Shown here piece after piece: positions 10,271-20,477 of a stretch of 64,000 nt of DNA; position 1 is the first letter of the stretch, and the number at the start of each line of letters is the position of its first letter. The position numbers and the translations under genes are program-made. The notes beneath the pieces were generated by a model. The model did not search any database. It was not told the origin of the DNA and was given only the letters and a program-made list of their open reading frames with translations. The DNA comes from Saposhnikovia divaricata (Eukaryota; Streptophyta; Magnoliopsida; Apiales; Apiaceae): NCBI GenBank assembly GCA_036435485.1, contig CM071598.1, positions 143,014,148-143,078,147 of the forward strand, read 5' to 3'.

Positions 10271-13200
10271 ATGGGCTTTAATCCACTATTCACCATACTT
10301 AAGGATAACAAACTTACTGGACCGAACTATATTGAATGGAAACGTAATTTGGACATAGTGTTGACTGCTGAGGAGTACAAATTTTGTACTTATGAACCCA
10401 AGCCAGATCAGCCTGCTGAAGATGCTCCTGAAAGTGAGAAGGAGTATTATAAGCGGTGGGTTAAGGCTGATGAGATGTCGCGATGTTACATTCTGGCAGC
10501 AATGTCGGGTGTTTTGCAGCATCAGCATCGGCTATGGCCACTGCTTCAGATATGCTCTTTAATCTCAAGGAACTTTTTGGAGAACAGAATAGGGCTGCTA
10601 GGCAAGTAGCAATGAAGGCTTTAATGAACACTCAGATGGCTGAAGGAACACCTGTAAGGGATCATGTTCTCAGGATGATGTCTCATCTGAATGAGATGGA
10701 GATCCTTGGTGCTGATATTGATGGTGAAACCCGGATCGATATCATCCTTATGAGTCTGCCCAAAAGTTTTGAGCAGTTCCGCTTGAATTACACCATGAAC
10801 AAAAGGATGTATAGTCTCGCGGAACTTCTGACAGAACTTCAGGCAGCTGAAGGACTCTTTAAGCAGAATGTTCAAGTGCATGTGGCTGAGAAAGCTTCTT
10901 CCTCTAAGCCGAAAGGCAAGAAGAAGAAAAAGGTTCAGACACAGAAAGCTGGAAAGGTTGCTAATGCAGTGGGAGTTCAAGGTGCTGTGAAAAAACCTAA
11001 GGGTAAGTGCTTCAGGTGCAAGCAGTCAGGTCACTGGAAACAGGATTGTCCTCTTCCTAAGAAGACAAACAATATTGGTATGTCTCTTTCTCTAGTTACA
11101 GAAACATATATAGCGGCTATATCTACGAGCACTTGGTGTGTAGATACAGGAGCCACTGACCATGTTTGTAACTCTATGCAGGGGTTCCAGCAATCCAGAA
11201 TGCTTAGAGATGGCGAGATATATGTGTTCATGGGAGATGATACGAAAGTAGCAGTAGTTGCAGTTGGAATAATTACATTATCTTTTGGCGATGATAGGAT
11301 TTTGGTTTTGAACAATTCTTTATATGTACCTTCGTTTAGAAGGAATTTAATTTCGGTTTCTAAACATGCCATGGATGGTTATAATGTTTGTTTGGATCGT
11401 AATGTTTCTATTATGATGAATAAACGAGTTATATGTTCTGGTACATTGCAAGACAATTTATATATTATTAATCCTATCCAACCAATTCTGCAACATAAGG
11501 AAACTAATAACATTCTTTCTAGCTCAAATAAAAGAAAGAAACCTTCTGAATTGAACCAAACATATCTTTGGCACTTAAGATTAGGTCATATTAACTTGAG
11601 GAGGATTCAAAGACTGGTAGTAGATGGGCCATTAGGCTCGTTGGCAGTGGAGCCATTTCCAGTTTGTGAATCTTGCTTGGAAGGTAAGATGACTAATAGG
11701 CCTTTTAAAGCAAAGAGGAATAGAGCCAAAGAAGTGTTAGAATTGGTTAATACTGATTTATGTGGACCTATGAGTATCCAAGCAAGAGGAGGTTATGAGT
11801 ATTTTGTCACTTTCATTGATGATTATTCTAGATATGGGTACATTTATTTGTTGCGCCGTAAGTCTGAGTGCTTTGAAAAATTCAAAGAGTACAAAGCAAG
11901 TGCGAAGAAGCGACATCTTGAAAAATGTATCAAGTCACTACGATCAGATCGTGGTGGCGAATACTTGCTTAGAGAATTTAGGGAATATTTATCAGAAAAT
12001 GGGATCACATCCCAGTTGTCTACACCTGGCACACCTCAGCAGAATGGTGTAGCAGAGAGAAGGAATCGGACTCTTTTAGAGAGTGTTAGATCGATGATGA
12101 GTTATTCAGATTTACCCAAGTCGTTCTGGGGATATGCTATAGAAACCGCGGCTTACCTTCTAAACTTGGTACCTTTTAAGTCGGTTCCCAAGACTCCAAT
12201 AGAATTATGGACTGGTAGCAAACCAAGTCTAAGACATATTCGGATTTGGGGTTGTCCAGCACATGTGTTGAACAAGAACGCGACCAAGTTAGAATCTCGT
12301 ACAGAAGTAAGGCTGTTTGTAGGCTATCCCATGGGAACGAAAGGTTATTCATTTTATAGTCCTAGGGATCGAGATATCATTGTTAGCACCAATGCTAGAT
12401 TCTTAGAAGAAGACTATATAATGAACCATAAACCCATGAGTAGTATCGTTTTAGAGGAACTAGTGGGAGGGACAGATAATCCTCAAGTGCCAATAGTACA
12501 AGTAGAACAACCACAAGAAAATGTACAAATGAACACTAATACTGCACCAGTGCCTCGTCGTAGTGGGAGGGTTGTTCAAAAACCAGATAGATTCATGTTT
12601 TGGGGAGAGTCCTCGGACTTAGTCCCTGGTGAACATGATGAGGATCATAGGACATACGAAGAGGCAATTCTAGATAAAGATGCAGATATATGGCAAAAGG
12701 CAATGGAATCTGAGATGGAATCAATGTATTCAAATCAAGTTTGGGAGCTCGTGGAACCACCCAAAGGTGTAAAACCCATTGGATGTATGTGGATCTACAA
12801 GAAGAAAAGAGGATCTGACAAAAAGGTGAAAGCCTGGAAAGCACGACTTGTTGCGAAAGGGTATACTCAGAAAGAAGGGATCGATTATGAGGAAACCTTT
12901 TCACCGGTTGTTATGCTTAAGTCGATCCGGATTCTTTTATCTATAGCAGCTCATCTCGAATATGAGATTTGGCAAATGGATGTCAAGACAGCTTTCCTTA
13001 ATGGAAGTCTTGAGGAAACCATCTATATGCAACAACCAAAAGGATTCATTAAGGAAGACCAAGAGCATCTTGTTTGTAAGCTTAAGAGGTCTATTTATGG
13101 ACTAAAACAAGCTTCTAGGGACTGGAATATTCGTTTTGATCAGGCAGTCCAGTCATATGGATTTGATCAAAGTCCAACCGAATCATGTGTGTATAAAGTG

Positions 13201-14209
13201 AGGGTAATGTAGTGGTTTTTCTAGTACTGTATGTAGATGACATTTTACTCATTGGAAACAATGTTAAGATGTTGTCATCAGTAAAGGCATGGTTGTTCAA
13301 ACAATTTGAAATGAAGGACTTAGGTGAAGCGGCATACATCCTTGGGTCAAAGTAATAAGGGATCGCAAGAAAAGGACGTTGGCTTTATCTCAAGAGCCCT
13401 ACATTGATGAAGTATTAGCTCGTTTTAACATGCAGAACTCTAAGAAAGGTTTTCTACCTTTTAAGCATGGAGTGGCTCTATCCAAGGGGCAATGTCCTTC
13501 GACACCTAAGGATATAGAGAGCATGAAAGCATTTCCTTATGCATCGGCATGTGGAAGCTTAATGTATGCTATGTTATGTACGAGGCCTGACATCTGCTTT
13601 TCTGTAGGCATGGTTAGTAGATATCAGTCGAACCCAGGTCAGGAACATTGGAGTGAAGTAAAAACTATACTCAAGTACCTGAGAAGGACTAAGGAGTATA
13701 TGTTAATTTACAAGGCCTCAGATCTATTTCCTTTGGGATATACTGATTCATATTTCAAATCAGATAGGGATAAGAGGAAATCGATCTCGGGATATGTTTT
13801 TACTTTGGGAGGTGGAGCCGTTATATGGAGGAGTGTAAAGCAGAAATGCATTACAGACTCTACCATGGAAGCCGAGTACGTGGCGGCCTCTGAGGCTGCA
13901 AAGGAGGCTGTATGGTTCAGGAACTTCCTTTTGGACTTGGATGTGGTACCTAATTCGCCTAGGAGCTTGACAGTGTATTGTGATAACACTGGTGATGTGG
14001 CAAATTCGAAGGAACCGCGAGATCACAAAGCAGCTAAACATATTGAACGTAAGTATCATCTCATACGAGGAATCGTAAAGCGAGGAGATATAGTTGTGGC
14101 TCACATATCATCAGAAGACAACCGGGTAGATCCTTTCACAAAGAGTTTGCCAGCCAAAGTTTTTGACAGGCATGTAGAAGCGATAGGAGTCAGATGGATG
14201 GACACATAG
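10271..14209 (+). pseudogene. D gag-pol, full length with three frameshifts
   Basis: I start at the ATG at 10271 (MGFNPLFTIL), which fits copia Gag. Gag runs to a CCHC knuckle (CFRCKQSGHWKQDC, near 11010-11050). Then come protease (VDTGATDHV, near 11140), the pre-integrase zinc region (near 11570-11690), the integrase core (near 11750-12080), reverse transcriptase with YVDD at 13230-13241 and RNase H, with a stop at 14207-14209. Frameshifts: one base lost near 10529, a loss near 13195-13203 just before the YVDD, one base lost near 13346. Between them 10530-13212 is open for about 900 codons. It was a single polyprotein, as usual in copia. No active protein is expected. Confidence 0.92.
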
Positions 14210-14268
14210 TTTTTTGTGTAATAGTGGATTAAATAAACACTGATATACTCATAGAATATTTTGAGTAT

Positions 14269-14279
14269 AAGTGGGAGAT
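14269..14279 (+). other. D polypurine tract
   Basis: AAGTGGGAGAT abuts the 3' LTR (TGTTGG at 14280) and would prime plus-strand synthesis. Confidence 0.8.
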
Positions 14280-15385
14280 TGTTGGTGTATACTGAAAATA
14301 TTTATTTGAAGTATATACATTTATTTCTGGCCTATTTTATTAAGAACCATTTAAATGTTTACATGTTGTCTAAATATTATATATTGTGAATAATCTAGTA
14401 TCAAATGGGATACAGAATATTAGATTATTAAATACGGTTTATATAATATAATAAGGTTCACAGCACAGGTGGTATTGGACAATCCACTGGTATGGCTGTA
14501 GTATTATTTAGATTAGTTTATATTGACTAATAAATAATACTAGTATACTTTGTGTATATTGAACAGGTTCAAATTTAGAATTGTTCCCTTATACTGATTA
14601 AGAAGGTGAACTAAGATTCTATGTTATTATTAATGCTTAGGTTCTTAATCCAGATATAGTAATTGACACATGTATATTATTTACATGCTTTGATTTATAT
14701 ATGAAATAATTCTTTTGATTTATTTCATTATATTTTGGGTGATGGAATAATATATATGGTGGATATTATTTATTGAAGGAATCCATGTCCTGATAATATT
14801 CGGGTTAATGATGTCCCATTGAAAGCTCAAAAAGATTTAATTATGTGAAACCCTGCAGGTGGATTTATTCCGGCATAATTAAATAAAGGTTGAGTGGATG
14901 ATCAAGGATAAAAGATATTAATTAAATGAATTATCAGTAATTTATTTAATTAATGGACATGCGATATTTTAAACATGGGGAATTTAATAAGCAAATAATA
15001 TTGGAACCTAATTAATTAATTAAATTACGGTATTGGGAAAGGTAGTGCAAATATTAATTCTTTAGTGGATTGAATTAATATTTAATTACATTGGGCTATG
15101 CCCAAGATGTAATTAGAAGGCCCAACCTAATTGTCCATGATCCCTATTGTAGCCCTATATATATTCCTATTCTATTCTTGCTAGGGTTGGTCGAAAAAAT
15201 TTTGTAGCCACCCAGGAGCAAGAAGAGAGGTTAACTTGAGAAGACGAAGGCCACACTTCGCTCAAGGGAATTTGGGAATACAATAGAAGAGCGTGGAATC
15301 AACCGTTAACAAGGTGATTTTTCTATTCGTACTCGTTAATTTATTGTATCAAAAATCGCAGTGCCAAGATCTGATTGTCCCAACA
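14280..15385 (+). repeat. D 3' LTR
   Basis: Same ends and length (1106 bp) as the 5' copy, with about 17 substitutions seen by eye and no indel. The TSD CACTT follows at 15386-15390. Confidence 0.93.
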
Positions 15386-15390
15386 CACTT

Positions 15391-18050
15391 CACCTCTGAA
15401 AGGATCCAGCCCATAAGAACCTGAACTTCAAAGGAGTTCAGTAGCTATTGAGGATCCAGTCATACAAGAACCATCTTCTCAAAGTGAAGATGTAGGCAAG
15501 ATCACATCAGCAAAGGAGTTTCCTGACACTGCTCAAGGGATTCCTGAAATTGAATTTGACTTGGCTCAAAGTCTGGTAGATAAAGCTGCTCATGATTTGC
15601 ACATTGCTCAATGTGATGAGGTACTTAAAGACACTACATTTGAGGGAAGCACACAAGAACCTTTGACTCAAAGTGTTGAAGCAGCTTCACAACCTCAGAC
15701 TACACAATAACCATTGGTAGCACATACTAATGCAAGTCATTCTCCAGTTGCAGATGTAAATCCTGATGAAAGTATTTCTGATCCAAATATTCCACTGCTC
15801 ATTGAACCAATTTCTTCAAGACCAATGGAATCTATTTAAACTTCATCAGGTAACACTTCTATATCTACTTCTTTTACTATTGATAGTATGATTACAAATA
15901 GACCTGATACAAGGGATACCTCTATTTTTATGACTTCAGTCCACTCCTCTCAGCCTTCTCTTATTTCTTTGAACTTGTTGAGCCAGAACCTTTCTTGTGA
16001 GAATGAGAATGAACAATTAGAGAAAAAGAAGAGTGAAGAGAGGTAGTCTCTTGAACTGGCAAAAGGAGAGGTAGAACAGAGTGAGAAGTTTCAAACTTCT
16101 AGTGAGGTAGCAGTTACTATTGAAAGTAACTTAGGCAAGACAGTGAGAAGTGATGAGATCACTTTAAAAGAACAGAGAGATTAGGAACTATTTCTGTTCT
16201 AAATGCAGGTTCTCAGAATATTTCAGCTTCTTTTTCTGCTGATTTGAAATTAAATGGTATTCTGAATCCTGATGATAATCAAAATGATGATGTTTCTGAT
16301 GCTAATGATAGTGATAGCTCAGATGATGATGATGATGATGATGATGAGGATGATCCTGAGATAGCACAGCTCAAAGAGGCCATTCATGCTAGTCTTGGTG
16401 CTACTCATGGATCTTCCAGCAAATTTATGGAACCTGTTAGTAAAACTAAAGAGGGTACAGTTGCACATAAAAGAGGCTTGATACATCCTGAGATCATTCA
16501 TGACTAGCACTGGAGAGAATGCTGAACGTGTTAGCAGTTATGAATGGGACAGCAGCTGGGCTAGTCCTAGAGAAACTATTTCTTTTGAAAATGCACAAGG
16601 TCATGATCACTATGTTGCTAGAACTTTGACTGAAAATGCCCCTCTACGAAATGTTGTGAAGATGTCTACTATTCTTTCTAAAGGTCTTCAAACCGAAATT
16701 GCTTCTGTTAAGGATTTTCATGGGCATACTCGAGCTGAGTTACTGGCCAAATTTGAATTATCTGCTACTAGTTCTTAGGTTCGGATTCTGACCAAAGAGG
16801 TTGAGAAAACTAAAAAGAGACTTGATTCTCTTGAAAGTAAAGTTGACAACATTGAAGCCCCTCTCCAACTTATTCTATCTTTATTGACTGATCCTGATGT
16901 CAAAAAGGGGGAGAAGGTAGTCAAAACAAAATGCACACCTAATTCGGTTGTAAGAAAGGATGATGATACTTTTGGAAATGATGGTGGTGCTCAGACACAT
17001 GGAGCAGGAACCTCTGATGCTACATTGGTAACAAGGAGAAGTCAGTCTAAAACTCAAACCAAGCAGTTAACTCAAGTTTTTAGAACTGGAAAGAGAACAG
17101 TAAGGACAATGGTGCAGTCTCAAGTCTTGACAGAAGAACAATTTCTAGCACCTGGTCAAAATCAAACACTTCCAACAATTCCTGAAGAAGATGAAGATTT
17201 GTTTATTACTGAGATACAAGATGCTCCACATCTCTTCAATAAAATTACTTCTAAGGTAGGTGAGAGTGAGATTGTGTATCACAACGATATTAAAGTTCAA
17301 CAATATCATGCTAGGAAGGCACTTGCCTTGACTTTTGAAGAGAATCCTGACATGAGCACTAAAGAGATCTTAGAAGAACAAAAGAGGATTCTTGAGGAAA
17401 TTGCCAAAAAGAAAGAAACTCCTGTTGCAGGTAGAGGCAGAGGCAGAGGAAGAAAGCATGTTCAGACATGTTCAAGACAGACAAGGTCTAGTGGAATCAC
17501 AATAGAGGAGATAAGTGAAGATCCTCAAAAAGCTAAAAAGAAGAAAACTCCAATATTTCTTGAAATGGCTCCAGACAACATATTCAATGTACCTGAAGAA
17601 ATTGTAGAGGAAAATTCATTGATAGCTAGAAAAAATGTTGCTGTGAAAGTACAGAATATGGCTATTGGAACTACTAAAACTGCAATTCCTGATCCTGAAG
17701 AAGCTAATATCTTGAAAGAAAGATTCAGAAGAATTGAAAAAGAAAAGGAGATCGGAGAAAAAGCAAGGGATGCTGAAATTAAAGCAACCGAGGACTGTAA
17801 AAAGAATATAAAAGAGTCTAATAGGAGGCTGTGGTATGACATTACAAGACAAGTTCAGGAGAAACAAAAAGATAACTCACAAATCAAAAAGAAAGGTAAT
17901 AAATGGCAGAAGATCAGTGATTGGAATTATAATGGACCAGCTGTTTTTCAACCTGGTGGATCAATGCCAGAACTTTCTCTAATTGATGAAGTTGAGTCTA
18001 AAAATCTTCCACCACTGTGGTCTAGAATGCAATCGACTATAGGATATATG
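15391..18050 (+). pseudogene. A third ORF, C-terminal part, broken and cut by element B
   Basis: It continues the frame of 5889-7530 after removal of D and one CACTT. TAA codons near 15409, 15709 and 15837 and a TAG near 16045 interrupt the frame; it shifts near 16185 and again near 16495. Readable parts: an acidic run of eight Asp followed by a UIM-like motif (near 16325-16396), a coiled-coil region ending in KKGEKV (near 16780-16915) that matches C, an AT-hook-like GRGRGRGRK run (near 17430-17457) and a charged helical C-terminus to 18050. The last open stretch begins near 16884. The true C-terminus was displaced by B. Confidence 0.65.
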
Positions 18051-18669
18051 TGTTAGACAGTGATCTGTAGAGTTAAGTCAGGAACAGTGTGTCAAGGACT
18101 ACATTTCAGGAACTGAGAGAAGATCCTGATATGACAAGTCAAATACTGATGGATGTCGAATCCTGATGCAAGGTCAAATCCTGATATCAGTCTTACTACT
18201 GATGGTGTCATTACGGATGCTATAGAAACTGGCAAGTGCTATAAAACAGGATCGTTGTTTTGAAGAACAAGCAAGAAGGTATCATGAAGGAAAGAATTTT
18301 CTATTGATGGAAACTATCAACTGAATGGCAGAACATTATTATTTATAGATCATTACTTTCTGTTATTAGTTGATAGGTAGCATTATAAATACTCTCTCTA
18401 TATCATTGTAAAAAGAGTTCGTTCGTAGAGTTCGAGAACGTGAGCTTAGTATAAGGTTTGTATTCGAGAGTTCGAAACAAACAGAGAGAGATTTGTATTG
18501 TCAGCAGCTGCTAAAGGTATTGTACACCTTTGGTAGAGTTTGTATTTGATTTTATTAATACAAACAGTTTGATTTATTCGTTTGTTCTTGTTTATCTAAT
18601 CAAGTAAAAATCAGACATGATTATATAACTTGTATTCAACCCCCCTTCTACAAGTTATTCGAGTTAACA
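18051..18669 (+). repeat. B 5' LTR
   Basis: It runs from TGTTAGACAG to GAGTTAACA (619 bp, TG...CA). ATCCTGAT and variants cluster near 18120-18190 in U3. TATAAAT lies at 18384-18390, so transcription should start near 18415-18420. The 3' LTR is outside the window. Confidence 0.75.
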
Positions 18670-18671
18670 AT

Positions 18672-18683
18672 TGGTATCAGAGC
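18672..18683 (+). other. B primer-binding site, iMet tRNA
   Basis: TGGTATCAGAGC, the standard copia iMet site, lies two bases after the LTR. Confidence 0.9.
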
Positions 18684-18718
18684 AGGTTGATTTCAGATAA
18701 TCATAAAGACCTGCAATC

Positions 18719-20477
18719 ATGTCTGGTTACAAAGATGGTAATACTAAGATTCCTATGCTCAAGAGAAACGAATACACTCTATGGGAAGTGAAGATGTTGC
18801 ATAACCTGGAAGCGACAGATCCTGATTATCTTGACAGAATAAGAGATGGGCCTTTCGTTCCAACAAGGGTTGTTCCTCAAGCAACTGTCGAAGGAAAAGT
18901 TGTTCCAGAGCACATGGCAGAGAAGCCTAAATCTGAATGGACAGATAAGGACAAGAAGAACGTTCTTAAGGATGCTAAAGTGAGAAACAACTATTCAACA
19001 GTCTTGATTCTTTTCTCACTAACTATGTTCTCTCTTGTAAGACTGCTAAGGAGATTTGGGACAATCTAAAGGTTCACTGTGAAGGAACAAAACCTGTCAG
19101 GAAGAACATGAGGACACTTCTCATACAACAGTATGAGTACTTTGAATCCAAGTCTGGTGAGTCACTTACTGATACCTTTGATAGGTTTACTAAACTCATC
19201 AATGAGAGGGCAATACACGGCAAATATTATGACTTGGAGGATATGAATACTAAGTTCATGAAGCCTTGCCTAATTTCTACAATGAGAAGATATCTGTAAT
19301 TGAGGAAGCCAATGATCTGGATGAAATATCATTAGAGGCGGTCTATGGAAAACTTAGGGCTTATGAACTTGACAGGCAGCAGAAAAAGAGTAGGAGTGAA
19401 GGAAAGATGAAGACTGTTGCACTCACTGCTCAATCTGAATCAAAGAAGCTTCCAGAAGAAAAGTCTGAATCTACAGAAAGAGACTCAAGGAAGAAGAAAA
19501 GAAAAGAAAGTTCTAAGTCAAAGACTATAGATATAGACTCCGACAATAGTGATTCTGAATTAGAGATTCAGGAACTCTTTGCTATGTTTGCTAAAGCTTT
19601 CAAGAAAGGAAGATTCAACAGGAGAAGATTTAGCAAAGGATCTTTTCAAAAGAAAGAGGAGAAGAAGAGTGATAAAGGCAAAAGTACAATTGTCAAGCTT
19701 GATAAGGCAAAGATCAAGTGCTTTAACTGCAGCGAGCTTGGATACTTTGCTAGTGAGTGTAAGAAGCCTAGGAATTCAGGAAAAGGTAATACACTCATGG
19801 TCACATAGAAGGATTGGGCAGATTCCAATGATTCTGAAGATGAATTTGATTATGACAACATTGCTTTGATGGCAAGTGCTTCAGACAAGCCTGGATCTCC
19901 AAAGAAAACTTCTTCATCTTCGGTTAAGGTATCACTTCACTCTCTTGACTCATTTGATATCTTAGATTCTGATGAAATTAGATCTATCCATGCCGAGTTT
20001 AAGAATCTTATGACTAATTTTAGAATTCTTACTAGTGAAAGAGATGATCTTAAGATTAAGAATGATAAATTAGTTGATAGAAATAATTTTCTTGAATCTG
20101 AGTTAATTCAAATGAAAGAATATAGGTTAAGTTCTAATAAAGCTAAGCATGATTATAGTGTTATTCTTGAGGCTTATGACTATGTCAGAAAGGAACTAGA
20201 GGAAGAGAGAGATGATGAAAACCATTAACAACTCTGGTAAAAAGACTCAAGAAATCATTGAAAATCAAATTCTTGAGAAGGTCTATGGCTTAGGTTTTGA
20301 AAAGGATAAAAGTGAAACTCCTGTAGCTATTGTCTTGAATGATAGGAAAGAAAAAGCTAGCACATCTAAATCTGAAGGTAAGCTGAAAGTTTCTGAACCT
20401 AATCATGTTAAGTTTGTTGATTCAAAAGGTACTCCAGTTGTGCACAAAAGAATTAACAATAGTAGTACAGATGAGAG
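18719..20477 (+). pseudogene. B gag, 5' part, frameshifted and cut by F
   Basis: The ATG at 18719 opens a Sirevirus Gag (MSGYKDGNTKIPML) that aligns with the start of the C gag. Frameshifts lie near 18985, 19265 and 20215. TAG (19806-19808) interrupts the third frame. The CCHC knuckle near 19720-19762 reads CFNCSELGYFASEC, with Tyr in place of His (a C-to-T change). An acidic, coiled-coil-like region follows at about 19870-20220. F inserts at 20478 after the TSD GAGAG, and the frame resumes at 34225 when one TSD copy is removed. Confidence 0.85.

Larger units (their letters stand above)
7531..15385 (+). mobile_element. Element D: complete Ty1/copia retrotransposon inserted in the A third ORF
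   Basis: LTRs of 1106 bp (TG...CA), a primer-binding site, a long leader, gag-pol and a polypurine tract are all present. The TSD is CACTT (7526-7530 and 15386-15390), and the host frame of A resumes across it. By eye the LTRs differ at about 17 positions (about 1.5%). The gag and pol sequence suggests the Tork/TAR/Angela part of copia rather than Sirevirus; I cannot settle the lineage by eye. Three one-base-type frameshifts make it non-coding now. Confidence 0.93.
1..18050 (+). mobile_element. Element A: Sirevirus-type Ty1/copia retrotransposon, 5' end outside window, outermost host of the nest
   Basis: The order is gag (from its first zinc knuckle), protease, integrase, reverse transcriptase, RNase H, a spacer with an antisense ORF, then a long third ORF. 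This order, the copia YVDD reverse transcriptase and the extra ORF after pol identify a Sirevirus. Element D interrupts it at 7531-15385 and the 5' LTR of element B cuts it at 18050, so neither LTR of A is in the window. The third ORF resumes in frame after D once one CACTT copy is discounted. All ORFs carry stops or frameshifts, so A cannot encode its own proteins. It must be older than B and D. Confidence 0.85.

Noticed and set aside
18051..18669. This LTR as the 3' LTR of element A
   Set aside because: A PBS and a gag start follow it and no polypurine tract precedes it, so it is the 5' LTR of B inserted into A.
18672..18683. tRNA gene remnant
   Set aside because: It is only the 12-nt complement of a tRNA 3' end, serving as a PBS; no tRNA gene was seen in the window.
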